64,000 bases of DNA from DASXKD01 sp963734725 (GCA_963734725.1 CAVTIX010000012.1:54954-118953); one strand, 5' to 3'; shown: positions 16,685 to 27,530, counted from the first letter of the stretch. Notes: a model not told the origin generated them from the sequence alone. Numbers and translations: made by a program.

Positions 16685-17926
16685 CTACCAGAGAGGCGCC
16701 GCGGGCAGGGTGCGGGCGCGGGCCGCCTGCCAGCCGACGATGGCCTGGAAGACGAGCACGACCAGCAGCGCCAGCACCGGCGCCGTCCAGCTGCCGGTCC
16801 TGGCGTGCAGGAAGCCGACCGCGAGCGGCCCGATCGTCGCCACCAGGTACCCAGCGCCCTGGGTGAACGCCGACAGCGAGGCGGACGTCACCGGGTCGGG
16901 CGCCCGGGCGGCGGTGAAGTAGATCGCCAGCCCGAGGGAAGCGCCCTGCCCGAGGCCGAACACCAGGGTCCAGGCGGCCGCCTCGGACAACGGCGCGAAC
17001 CACACCCCGGCGAGCCCCACGGCGCTCGCCGCCACCGTGGCGGCGATCAGCCATCGCTGATCCCTGGCCCGCTGGGCGAGCAGCGGCGCCAGCAGCGCGG
17101 TGACCGCGTTACCGAAGTTCATCAGGGCGAGCAGGCTGCCCGCGTGTACCGCTCCCGCGCCCCGGTCCCTCAGCAGGATCGGCAGCCACGAGAGCGCCGA
17201 GTAATAAATCAGGCTCTGCAGCCCCATGAAGCCCATGACTTGCCAGGCGAGCAAGTGCCTGGACACCTTCACCAGCCGACGACCGTCCGACCGGCGGCCG
17301 CCCGGGCTGGCCGGTGTGATCCGGAAACGCCACTGGGGCAGCCAGGCCAGTGCCGCCGCCAGCGCCGGCAGCGCCCACAGGCCCAGCGTCAGCCGTGCTG
17401 AGCCGCCGGATGACTGGTACACCGGGACCGCGAGCAGCGAGCCGAGGATCGCCCCGGCGGCCAGGCTGAGCAGGTAGACCCCGATCAGCAGGCCCGCCTG
17501 ATCCGGGCGGCGCCGCTTGACCAGGCTGGGCAGCAGCACGTTCATCAGCGCGATGGCTGCACCGGCAATCACAGTGCCGGGGAAGAGCAGCACCTCGGGC
17601 CACGCGCCGCGCGCGAGCAGCCCCACAGCGAGCAGCACCAGGGAGGCCAGCAGCACCCGCTCCTCGCCGAACCGGCGGGACAGCGGAGCGGCCGGGATCG
17701 AGAACACCGCGAAGCACAGCACCGGGGTGGCAGCGAGCAGCGCCACCTTCAGCGACGAAAGGTGCAGCGCCGAGGCAAGTTCCGGGAAGACCGGGGGGAG
17801 GCTGGTGATCGCACCGCGGAGGTTGAACGCGAGCGCGACCATCCCGGTCACGAACAGCGCGGCCGCCCAGGTGTGGCGGCCAGTCCGGGCCTCGGCCGGG
17901 GCGGGACGCACTGCAGGCTCGGACAT
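16685..17926 (-). CDS. MFS transporter, CynX/NimT family
   Basis: A 413-residue twelve-helix membrane protein. The start AALFVTGMVALAFNLRGAIT and the following PPVFPELASALHLSS are characteristic of the CynX/NimT (cyanate or 2-nitroimidazole) MFS subfamily. RFGEERVLLAS after helix 2 is its motif-A loop, and a loop near residues 205-225 is rich in Arg/Gly. The substrate cannot be deduced. The ATG at 17926 has a GGAG very close upstream. A 15-base sequence overlapping the ribosome site is repeated 79 bases further upstream. Confidence 0.85.
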   Translation of the reverse strand: MSEPAVRPAPAEARTGRHTWAAALFVTGMVALAFNLRGAITSLPPVFPELASALHLSSLKVALLAATPVLCFAVFSIPAAPLSRRFGEERVLLASLVLLAVGLLARGAWPEVLLFPGTVIAGAAIALMNVLLPSLVKRRRPDQAGLLIGVYLLSLAAGAILGSLLAVPVYQSSGGSARLTLGLWALPALAAALAWLPQWRFRITPASPGGRRSDGRRLVKVSRHLLAWQVMGFMGLQSLIYYSALSWLPILLRDRGAGAVHAGSLLALMNFGNAVTALLAPLLAQRARDQRWLIAATVAASAVGLAGVWFAPLSEAAAWTLVFGLGQGASLGLAIYFTAARAPDPVTSASLSAFTQGAGYLVATIGPLAVGFLHARTGSWTAPVLALLVVLVFQAIVGWQAARARTLPAAPLW

Positions 17927-17927
17927 C

Positions 17928-18021
17928 TCCGGCCACGTTACCGCCCGGCCAGGGCGGTGTGCGATCGGCCCCGGGCCGGCCGGGCAGCAATAACATCTCA
18001 GGCATTTCCGGCTACGTTACC
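17928..18021. repeat. Direct repeat in the CynX-like gene leader
   Basis: TCCGGCCACGTTACC (17928-17942) and TCCGGCTACGTTACC (18007-18021) differ by one base and are 79 bases apart in the same orientation. Each is followed, on the exporter's strand, by a GATGT sequence. This looks like a partial duplication of the 5' leader, or a pair of operator sites for the exporter promoter. Confidence 0.5.
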
Positions 18022-18041
18022 TGTCTTCCACGAGGGGCGAG

Positions 18042-20810
<2,769 letters not shown>

Positions 20811-21169
20811 GGCGTGCCTCGCCTCCTCCGACTGAGGTGCTCGTCCCGCAGCATCCCCTTGCATCCTCCCGCAGTGCTCCGGCGGCGGTGACCTGGGGCC
20901 GCAATACCTTGATATCAAGCTAATTCTCCTTCCACCGTAGAGCCGAAGTCTCTCGACGTCAAGCTAAACGCGACAGCCAGTCCCGGTGCCCTCGCCGGTT
21001 CCATCTGCCCTGCCAGGGCCTTGACCATTCGCGATCACAGCCCCGACAATCCGTTAAGCACGTAACGCTTGAGGCGCCCGGGGCGCCCGGTAGTCAATTG
21101 AGCACCGTTTTCTGGGTATGAACCGGGCATCCGGTCTCCGGTAAATCAGGCGGAACGCGAGGCGGACTC
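20811..21169. other. acnA / exported-protein divergent intergenic region
   Basis: About 360 bases between two divergently transcribed genes. It must hold the acnA promoter (leftward) and that of the exported protein at 21170 (rightward). Apart from the palindromes at 20908-20963 and a GC-rich GGCGCCCGGGGCGCC stretch near 21075, nothing was recognised. The AT-rich patch around 20918-20970 is the best promoter candidate. Confidence 0.5.
20908..20963. promoter_or_regulatory. Tandem palindromic operator upstream of acnA
   Basis: CTTGATATCAAG (20908-20919) is a perfect 12-base palindrome. CTCGACGTCAAG (20952-20963) is the same palindrome with one arm mismatch. Both are followed by CTAA, and their centres are 44 bases apart, about four helical turns. 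This geometry fits cooperative binding by a dimeric regulator. In Streptomyces the MarR-family protein TamR is known to control aconitase; assigning these sites to a TamR-like protein is inference. Confidence 0.6.
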
Positions 21170-21796
21170 ATGCATCTGCGGGGGCTATTGGGCGCGCTGG
21201 CGCCGGCCGTGCTGGCCGGTGCCCTCGTGGTCGTCCCGCAGGCTGCCCAGGCGAGCGTGGGGGTCGGCATCCAGGCCGGCCCGGTCCGGCTGTCCGGCGT
21301 GGCGCACCCGGGCCAGAGCGTCGCGCTCCCCTCCGTATCGGTGGTCAACGCCGGGACCCAGCCCGAGTCGATCCGGATCGTGGTGCAGCGCTCCCCGCGG
21401 GGCGGCGGCCGGCCGGTTCCGCCGTCGTGGGTTCGGCCCGGCACGCCCTCGGTGCAGCTCGCACCGCACCATGCGATCCGCATCCCGCTGGAACTGGTGG
21501 TGCCCGCCGGCGCCAAGCCCGGCGCATACCTGAGTGACATCGTCGCCATCGCTTCCGGGCAGCTGTCCGCGCGCGGAGCGAACCTCGGCGCGGGCGCCGC
21601 GACCCTGTTCGAGTTCCGGGTGGCGGCGGACGCGGCGGCGGGGTTCTGGTGGTCGGTGTTCACCCAGACCCTATGGGCCCTGCTCATCTTGATCCTGCTT
21701 GCGGCCGTGGTGTTCGCCGTGCGCAGGTCCGGGCTCCGCGTCCGGGTGGAGCGCGAGGCGGTCAGCTACGGCACCGCCGATGAATACGGCCGATGA
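21170..21796 (+). CDS. Exported, C-terminally membrane-anchored protein of unknown function
   Basis: A 208-residue protein. An N-terminal signal peptide (hydrophobic stretch LGALAPAVLAGALVVVPQ ending at AQA) is followed by an extracellular beta-rich domain of about 130 residues. That domain has the PGQSVALPSVSVVNAGTQ and VPAGAKPGAYLSDIV segments seen in Ig-like DUF916/NEW-type surface proteins. A transmembrane helix (WALLILILLAAVVFAV) comes next, then a short basic cytoplasmic tail. The ATG at 21170 has GAGG seven bases upstream. The next gene starts 14 bases downstream, so they form a two-gene operon of exported proteins. I cannot name a function; cell-envelope structure or adhesion is plausible. 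Confidence 0.75.
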   Translation: MHLRGLLGALAPAVLAGALVVVPQAAQASVGVGIQAGPVRLSGVAHPGQSVALPSVSVVNAGTQPESIRIVVQRSPRGGGRPVPPSWVRPGTPSVQLAPHHAIRIPLELVVPAGAKPGAYLSDIVAIASGQLSARGANLGAGAATLFEFRVAADAAAGFWWSVFTQTLWALLILILLAAVVFAVRRSGLRVRVEREAVSYGTADEYGR

Positions 21797-21810
21797 ATAC
21801 GGAGGCTGGC

Positions 21811-22494
21811 ATGCGTAGCCTGCTGGTGATCGCCGCGATCGTCGTCGGCGGTTTCCTGGTCATCCACCTGGACAAGGCGGTCACCGCCAAGGACCCGCCG
21901 AAGCACGGGCACAGCAACAGCACCGCGGTCTCGCTCAAGACCATGCAGACCTACCGCACCATCACCGTCTCGCCCACCGCGGTGGACTGCGGCCACTACA
22001 AGCAGGGGAATTACCCCAACAAATCCAAGGGTGCATTGGGATTCCCGTGGGGCACCTGCCAGGTCGGCGACCGGGTGAAGGGCAAGGACCCGGTCAAGAT
22101 CACCTACAACGGGATGCAGGGCTACGTGTACGTGCATGCCGGGTGGGCGATGCCCAACGGCAACGAGGTCGGCACGCCATGGCACCCGTGCAGCAGCGCC
22201 GGGCACAAGGCCGTCGCGTGTACAGGCAAGAACGGGCTGCCCGGCTACAACCAGTACACGGTGCGGAACTTCAGCCCGGAAAGCCCCGCGCCCACGCAGC
22301 TCACCGGCAACAACGTGTGCGACGTGAACTTCCGCCCGGCCGGCGGCTGCTACGCCTCCCGTGGCAACTCCCAGCGCGAGGGCCTCTACATCAGGGGGCC
22401 GTCCAAGATTCCGGGCGCCGACACCGCGCAGTCGTGGACCGCCTGGGTCATCTGGACGGCGGAGCCGCATAGCATCCGCGAGCCTAAGAGTTAG
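21811..22494 (+). CDS. Exported or membrane-anchored protein of unknown function
   Basis: A 227-residue protein with one N-terminal hydrophobic helix (LLVIAAIVVGGFLVIHL) and an extracellular domain containing six Cys (DCGHYKQG, GTCQVG, HPCSSAG, VACTG, NVCDVN, GGCYAS), consistent with three disulfides. The domain is rich in Gly, Asn and aromatics (GWAMPNGNEVGTPWHP), which suggests a compact extracytoplasmic fold. The ATG at 21811 is preferred over one at 21793 because GGAGG sits five bases before it. It follows the anchored surface protein in a tight operon. I do not recognise the family. Confidence 0.75.
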   Translation: MRSLLVIAAIVVGGFLVIHLDKAVTAKDPPKHGHSNSTAVSLKTMQTYRTITVSPTAVDCGHYKQGNYPNKSKGALGFPWGTCQVGDRVKGKDPVKITYNGMQGYVYVHAGWAMPNGNEVGTPWHPCSSAGHKAVACTGKNGLPGYNQYTVRNFSPESPAPTQLTGNNVCDVNFRPAGGCYASRGNSQREGLYIRGPSKIPGADTAQSWTAWVIWTAEPHSIREPKS

Positions 22495-22733
22495 CCGCCC
22501 GGGCCCGGACCGCCGCGCCAGAACTCCGGGCCAGGACCGCGCGGCACCAACGGCCGCGTCACGGCTCGCCGGGGTGGCCTCGGGCGCGGGCAGGCATGCG
22601 CAGAAGGGTTCTGCTCAGGTGTCGGATTCTCCACTTGGGCTTACCCGCGGTCCCCATTCGGCATCGCTGGGCAAGCGGGCGGCCGGGAGCCGGTTACGAT
22701 GGCGCGGTCACCGAACGCGCGGAAGGCAGTGGC

Positions 22734-23681
22734 ATGCCGGGGCCCCAGGACCATCTGGCCGAGCAGGGACGAGTCCCTGACCACGCACGCCCGCGCGAGG
22801 CAGACGTTCCCCACGAGACTCGGGTGCGATCGGATGACCTGCAGGCTCGCCTGGAGCGCTTACCCGCCAACCACCCCTCGTCCCCATTCCGTGACGACGG
22901 CGCCCGCAAGCCCCCGCCCCCGGATTTATCCAAGTACGAACTGCCCCTCCCCGACGACCCCGACTCCCCCGCCGACCCAGACTTACCCGCCGACCAGGCC
23001 TGGACCAACCCGGACGGCTCCTGGGACTGGAAGGGCTATCACCTCACACCAGAGCAGGACCGCGCTGCGGATCGAGGCCTTGCCAATTGCCGCGAAGCGG
23101 AAGGACGCGACGCCGAAGGCAACTACAGCGACCACGGCCTCACCCCAGCCATGCGCCGCATCGAAACCCAACTCGAGCATGGCAAGCTGGTCGCCCACAC
23201 TGAGCGGTTCGCCCTCAAGGACCCCGATCGCTACAAAGAAAAGCTCGCCGAGAGAATCACCTTCCAACCTGATGAGAGTGTCGACGACCTGGTGTCCAGA
23301 ATCCATGATGGAGTTCGATACACATTCGAATACGACGACGAGCATTACACCGATGGAGTCTTAAAAACGGAGTCTCACCTTGAGCAACATGGATTCGAGC
23401 TGATTATCCGAAGGCCCAGATGGGACGGGGAGGACTATAAAGGAGTCAATAGCCATTGGCGAGACCCAGATAAAAGCCTTGCCTTTGAGATCCAGTTCCA
23501 CACGCTTGAAAGCTGGGAAGCAAAACAGAGAACCCACTTTGCATATGAAAGGTTATCTGACCCGAGAGCCTCGCCAGAAGAAAAGGAGAATCTCAGCCGA
23601 TTCCAGCGCCAAGTTGCTGCCTCTGTGCCGATCCCACCTGGAGTCCTTGACATTCCTCACTACCGCAAGGAGGGCAATTAA
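22734..23681 (+). CDS. RelA/SpoT-fold-like polymorphic toxin domain protein
   Basis: A 315-residue soluble protein. Residues 1-95 are Pro/Asp-rich and disordered-looking. The rest matches a C-terminal domain I associate with actinobacterial polymorphic toxins: MRRIETQLEHGKLV, IHDGVRYTFEYDDEHY, then EDYKGVNSHWRDP, FEIQFHTLESWEAKQRTH (about residues 250-267) and a closing VPIPPGVLDIPHY. The W/EIQFHT and Y-K-G segments resemble RelA/SpoT nucleotidyltransferases, so pyrophosphate transfer to a nucleotide or RNA is a possible activity; this is inference. No secretion or WXG domain is present. The ATG at 22734 has GGAAGG upstream. The second half falls to about 47% GC (60-base count at 23341-23400). 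The partner gene starts 2 bases after the stop. Confidence 0.7.
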   Translation: MPGPQDHLAEQGRVPDHARPREADVPHETRVRSDDLQARLERLPANHPSSPFRDDGARKPPPPDLSKYELPLPDDPDSPADPDLPADQAWTNPDGSWDWKGYHLTPEQDRAADRGLANCREAEGRDAEGNYSDHGLTPAMRRIETQLEHGKLVAHTERFALKDPDRYKEKLAERITFQPDESVDDLVSRIHDGVRYTFEYDDEHYTDGVLKTESHLEQHGFELIIRRPRWDGEDYKGVNSHWRDPDKSLAFEIQFHTLESWEAKQRTHFAYERLSDPRASPEEKENLSRFQRQVAASVPIPPGVLDIPHYRKEGN

Positions 23682-23683
23682 CA

Positions 23684-23944
23684 ATGCCCGCCCATATAAC
23701 ATACTATGCATTGGTCAGTGGAAGTCGAACAGCTCAGAACCCGTCAGGTCTTGCCCGCCGCCGCCATCTCCAGACCGGGGGCTTCGAAGACGAAGCGCTA
23801 CGGAGGGATCTGACGTGGGGGCACACTTCGGCTATCGTCGAATGGAACCGAGACGCTATGGACTTCGGACTAGTCGAGATCAGCGAGGCTGAGGCGCGGG
23901 AATTGATCGGGCGGTTTCGGGAGAAGTGGGGGCAGGAAGGCTGA
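23684..23944 (+). CDS. Small partner protein of the toxin-like gene (candidate immunity/antitoxin)
   Basis: An 86-residue protein whose ATG lies two bases after the TAA of the upstream toxin-like gene, so the pair is translationally coupled. Features seen are a short N-terminal strand (THITYYAL-like), GGFEDEALRRDLTWGHTSAI, an acidic middle and an amphipathic C-terminal helix (EAEARELIGRFREKWG). It is acidic overall, as immunity proteins often are. From memory, proteins of this shape are frequent next to this toxin domain in actinomycetes. A role as neutralising partner rests on position and size, not on a recognised domain. A regulatory or chaperone role is the alternative. Confidence 0.65.
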   Translation: MPAHITYYALVSGSRTAQNPSGLARRRHLQTGGFEDEALRRDLTWGHTSAIVEWNRDAMDFGLVEISEAEARELIGRFREKWGQEG

Positions 23945-24037
23945 GGCTGCGTCTACCCACTGATGGTTTCATCGATAGTGCGCGCGGGTGCATTAACACG
24001 GTCCGCAGAGAAACACCAGCCACCGAATGCGACACGG

Positions 24038-26332
24038 TCACCGGACACGCAGCCGGGATAGCACACCGGGCAGGTCTCCTTCGTGGACCACTCCCAGCCG
24101 CTGGGTGGCCCTGGTGATCGCCACGTACAGGTCGTTCAGGCCGGAGGTGGACTCCGACACGATCCGGGCCGGGTCCGCGACCAGGACCGAGTCGAACTCA
24201 AGCCCCCGCACCTGCTTGACGCTGAGCACCACCACCGGCCGGTCCAGGGTCAGCTCCTCAAGCACCACGTCCGGGACGGCGACGCCGACTGCGCGGGTCA
24301 GCTCGTCGAGGCGGTCGTCGGGCACGATGACGGCCAGGTTGCCCGCCCCGATCGCGGCCGACTCCTCGTGGGCCAGCTCACCGAGCAGCGACCCTAGTTC
24401 CCCGGGCGGCGCTTGAGCCTGCCACGGCGAGATCCCCGTTTCCCGCACCGGGCGCGGCGCGTGAAGCTCTGGATCAATGGCTTCGAGCACGTCGGCCGCC
24501 ACCTCCGCGATCTCGGCCGGGGTGCGGTAGTTGATGGTCAGGCGTTCCATCCGGTAGCGGTCCGCCAGGTTCGGCCCGAGCACCTCCTGCCATGACGAAC
24601 CGCCGCCCAGTTCGCTGGCCTGGGCCATGTCCCCGACGATCGTCATCGACCGGGACGGGCAGCGCCGCATCAGCATCCGCCATGCCATTGGGGAAAGCTC
24701 CTGCGCCTCATCTACCACGATGTGCCCGAACGTCCAGGTCCGGTCGGCTGCCGCGCGTTCCACGGCGGTCCGGTCGTCGTCCTCTTCGTACCGCTCGGCC
24801 AGCCGCTCGGCGTCGAGGATGTCGTAGGCCGACAGGATCTCGGCCTCTTCCTCGGGGTTCAGGTCCACCGACCGGGAACCATAGGCCAGGTCCAGCACCC
24901 CACGCGCGTACGCGATCCGCTTGCGCCGTTCTTTCCTGGCCCGCGCGCGGACCGTCCTGTCGTCCTCGCCGAGCAGTTCCGCCGCCTCGTCCAGCAACGG
25001 CACGTCTGCCGCGGTCCACTCGGCGCCGGGGTCGCGGAGCAGCGCGTCGCGCTCGTCCGGGCCGAACGCGGGGGCCGCCGCCTCCAGCCGCTCCTTCGAT
25101 CCGAACAGGTCGCCCAGCAGGCGTTGCGGGGTCAGCGCGGGCCAGAACTCATCCAGCGCGACCCGGACCTGCCGGGTCTCCCGCAGCTCCTGGCGGATCC
25201 CGGCGATGTCCTCCTCGCCGAGCAGGTTGCCGCCGCCGAGAATGTCGTAGCCGATCTTGTCGGCCGCCTGCTGGGTCAGTGCATCGATCAGCAGCCGGTG
25301 AGCCAGCGAGCGGGCCTGGTTGTGCGGCAGCCGGGCGCGCCGGGCCCGGTCCCGGATCCTGGCGCAGGTCCGCCGGTCCAGCCGCAGCGTATCCCCGTCG
25401 TAGGTCACCTCCAGGCCCCCTGCGGCCGCGCCTTCCCTGTCCCGCACGGCGGCCGCGATCACCTCGGCCATCTCCAGCCGCCCCTTCAGCTGGGCGGCAC
25501 GGACCGGCTCGCCGCGCCGCGCGGTGATGCCCGGGTACAGGTCGGCGATCGTGGACAGCAGGACCGAGGTCTCCCCCAGCGACGGCAGCACCTGCCCCAC
25601 GTAACGCAGGAAGGTGGGACTGGGGCCGATCACCAGGACCACCCGCCGGGCCAACTGCTCCCGGTGGGTGTACAGCAGGTAGGCGGCACGGTGCAGCGCG
25701 ACGGCCGTCTTACCGGTGCCGGGGGCGCCCTGGACCACCAGCACGCCCTTGTTCGGGGACCGGATGATCCAGTCCTGCTCGACCTGGATCGTCTCGACGA
25801 TGTCGGTCATCTGGCCGGTGCGGCTGGCGTTCAGCGCGGCGAGCAGGGCCACCTCGCCGTTCAGCCCGTTGGTCTGGCCGGCCTGGCCCACGGCAGCCAA
25901 GTCGAGCACCTCGTCATCCAGCCGGGTGACCTCGCGGCCGACCGTCTTGATGTGGCGGCGCCGCCGCACGCCTTCGGGCGAGACCGGGGTCGCCAGATAG
26001 AACGGCCGTGCGGCCGGGGCGCGCCAGTCCAGCAGCAGCGGCTTGTAGTCGGCCTCTTCGTCGCGGATGCCGAGCCTGCCGATGTACCGGGGGTCCTCGT
26101 CGTTGGAATCGATCCGGCCGAAGCACAGGCCCATCTCCGCCGCGTCGAGTTGCGCCAGCCGCTGGGTGTACATGCCCACCATGACGTCGCGCTCGGTCCG
26201 GGCCTGCGGGGTGCCGCCGGTCTGCCGCAGCGTCTGGGCCAGCCGTCCGGAGGTGCGCTCGCGAAGCTCATCGAGATGCGCGTAGAGCATGGACACGTAG
26301 GCCTGTTCTTGCTCCACATCCTGCTGAGTCAC
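24038..26332 (-). CDS. HelD/HelR-like RNA polymerase-associated helicase (UvrD superfamily 1)
   Basis: A 764-residue SF1 ATPase with the HelD layout rather than that of UvrD. An N-terminal arm (VEQEQAYVSMLYAHLDELR, then FGRIDSNDEDPRYIGRLGI) is followed by Walker A GAPGTGKTAVALHR (residues ~202-215). A long insertion has basic RDRARRARLPHNQARSLAHR. Walker B is HIVVDEAQELSP, then GDMAQASELGGGSSW, and motif V is RGLEFDSVLV. HelD binds stalled RNA polymerase and releases it; the Streptomyces HelR subgroup dislodges rifamycin and gives resistance. I chose the GTG at 26332 (MTQQDVEQEQ after initiation), which matches family starts; a TTG at 26350 is possible. It is monocistronic between the toxin pair and gene debris. 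Confidence 0.88.
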   Translation of the reverse strand: MTQQDVEQEQAYVSMLYAHLDELRERTSGRLAQTLRQTGGTPQARTERDVMVGMYTQRLAQLDAAEMGLCFGRIDSNDEDPRYIGRLGIRDEEADYKPLLLDWRAPAARPFYLATPVSPEGVRRRRHIKTVGREVTRLDDEVLDLAAVGQAGQTNGLNGEVALLAALNASRTGQMTDIVETIQVEQDWIIRSPNKGVLVVQGAPGTGKTAVALHRAAYLLYTHREQLARRVVLVIGPSPTFLRYVGQVLPSLGETSVLLSTIADLYPGITARRGEPVRAAQLKGRLEMAEVIAAAVRDREGAAAGGLEVTYDGDTLRLDRRTCARIRDRARRARLPHNQARSLAHRLLIDALTQQAADKIGYDILGGGNLLGEEDIAGIRQELRETRQVRVALDEFWPALTPQRLLGDLFGSKERLEAAAPAFGPDERDALLRDPGAEWTAADVPLLDEAAELLGEDDRTVRARARKERRKRIAYARGVLDLAYGSRSVDLNPEEEAEILSAYDILDAERLAERYEEDDDRTAVERAAADRTWTFGHIVVDEAQELSPMAWRMLMRRCPSRSMTIVGDMAQASELGGGSSWQEVLGPNLADRYRMERLTINYRTPAEIAEVAADVLEAIDPELHAPRPVRETGISPWQAQAPPGELGSLLGELAHEESAAIGAGNLAVIVPDDRLDELTRAVGVAVPDVVLEELTLDRPVVVLSVKQVRGLEFDSVLVADPARIVSESTSGLNDLYVAITRATQRLGVVHEGDLPGVLSRLRVR

Positions 26333-26386
26333 ACGCTCCAGGGTAAACAACAGGTACGACTGCGCGCCCCGCGGAGCGGACCGGCG

Positions 26387-26503
26387 TCAGTTTGCCAGGA
26401 CGGCGAGGCGCTCCGGGGTGGCAGGCAGGTCGGGCGCCTCACCGAGCAGTTGGAGCCGCACGATATTCCAGTCGGTGAGGAAGAAGTGCCAGTTCACCGG
26501 CGT
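26387..26503 (-). pseudogene. 3' fragment of an unknown gene
   Basis: The last 38 codons of a leftward gene, ending at 26387, with protein-like content (NWHFFLTDWNIVRLQLLGE, then a PATPERLAVLAN tail) and high GC3. The reading frame upstream of 26503 becomes arginine- and serine-rich noise, so the 5' part is gone. It meets the rightward MarR-like fragment exactly at 26502-26503. The family is not recognised. Confidence 0.45.
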
Positions 26504-26576
26504 GCTGACACAAGCCGAGCGGGCGCAGCTTGCCGACCTGCTCGCCCGCCTGTTCTCCGCCGCCACGCCGGACTGA
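26502..26576 (+). pseudogene. 3' fragment of a MarR-family-like regulator
   Basis: The last 24 codons of a rightward gene (LTQAERAQLADLLARLF, then a stop at 26574). This resembles the final helix of MarR-type regulators. The 5' part is missing. Together with the leftward fragment it looks like an old divergent regulator/enzyme pair from which the shared promoter and both N-termini were deleted. Confidence 0.4.
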
Positions 26577-26600
26577 TGAGCAGCGCGCCGCCCGGCCGGA

Positions 26601-27488
26601 TCACAGGCCGTGGCGGGCGGCGCTAAGGTCAAGGCCGCCGAAGCCCTGGTCGACGAGCCGTTGCCAGCGGTCCCGCAGCGCGGCCAGCACATCGAGCGAC
26701 CGGCCGGGCGCGGCGTCCAAGGCCAGGCTCATGTCCTTGACCGCCCACTCCAGGGCGAAGTCCGGGGAGTCGTCACCGCCGTCCATCTTCCGGGCCTTGG
26801 CCGCCGCCACCGGCGAGGCCAGCCGCCCGTTGCCCAGCAGGTCCAGCACCTCGGACCGGTCCACGCCGACCGCGTCGGCGAGCGCCATCACCTCGGCCGC
26901 ACCCTCGATGAGGAACATCAGCCAGGTGTTCCAGACGAGCTTGAGCCTGCTGCCCGCGCCGGCTTCGCCGAGCCACCGTATGGTCCGCCCGATCGCTCCG
27001 AACGCCGGTTCCACCACCGGCCTGGCCCGCTCCGGGCCTGAGGCCAGAACGAACAACTCACCCGCCTCGGCCGGCCCCCGGGTGCCGGACACCGGCGCGT
27101 CGACGAACATCACGTCCGGGCGCTGCGCGGCCGCGACGGCCGCCAGTTCCTCCGTCGCGGCGACCCCGATGGTGCCCATCTGTGCCCAGACCGCACCGGG
27201 CTGCATCGCGGCGAGCATCCCCGCATCCAGCGCCACCGACCGGGTCGCCGCCGCGTCGGACAGGATCGTGATGACCACCGCGGCGTGCGCAGCTGCGCTG
27301 GCCGGGTCGGAGTGCGCCACGGCCCCGGCCGCGGCGAGGTCGGCAGCGCGCTCGGGAGTCCGGTTCCACGCGTTGACCGGCATCCCGGCGCGCAGCAGGC
27401 TGCGGGCCATGCCCGCGCCCATCGTGCCCAGTCCCAGCATGGCCACCCGGTCCTGTGCCGGCGCGTATTCTTCTGCCACGACGGTCAT
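26601..27488 (-). CDS. NAD(P)-dependent beta-hydroxyacid dehydrogenase (3-hydroxyisobutyrate dehydrogenase family)
   Basis: A 295-residue oxidoreductase. The Rossmann motif is VAMLGLGTMGAGMARSLLRAG, followed by NAWNRTPERA. The family substrate signature appears as FVDAPVSGTRGPAEAGEL, and the catalytic Lys region is RLKLVWNTWLMFLIEGAAEV. DFALEWAVKDMSLAL is conserved near the end. Relatives oxidise 3-hydroxyisobutyrate, tartronate semialdehyde or similar beta-hydroxy acids; a few are imine reductases. The substrate is not determined here. The ATG at 27488 was chosen because the sequence upstream in frame is not protein-like. It is divergent from the small membrane protein at 27531, with a 42-base gap. 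Confidence 0.88.
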   Translation of the reverse strand: MTVVAEEYAPAQDRVAMLGLGTMGAGMARSLLRAGMPVNAWNRTPERAADLAAAGAVAHSDPASAAAHAAVVITILSDAAATRSVALDAGMLAAMQPGAVWAQMGTIGVAATEELAAVAAAQRPDVMFVDAPVSGTRGPAEAGELFVLASGPERARPVVEPAFGAIGRTIRWLGEAGAGSRLKLVWNTWLMFLIEGAAEVMALADAVGVDRSEVLDLLGNGRLASPVAAAKARKMDGGDDSPDFALEWAVKDMSLALDAAPGRSLDVLAALRDRWQRLVDQGFGGLDLSAARHGL

Positions 27489-27530
27489 TATGGCCGCTCC
27501 GCGCCCGGTTCCATCAAGGGTCTTCCGCGT

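Noticed and set aside
20908..20963. Iron- or redox-box reading of the aconitase palindromes
   Set aside because: The dyads do not match any iron-box or DtxR/IdeR consensus I know, so I call them only a candidate effector operator.
24722..26626. A 634-codon rightward open frame opposite the HelD helicase
   Set aside because: It is an antisense shadow. The helicase motifs and GC3 pattern support only the leftward gene.
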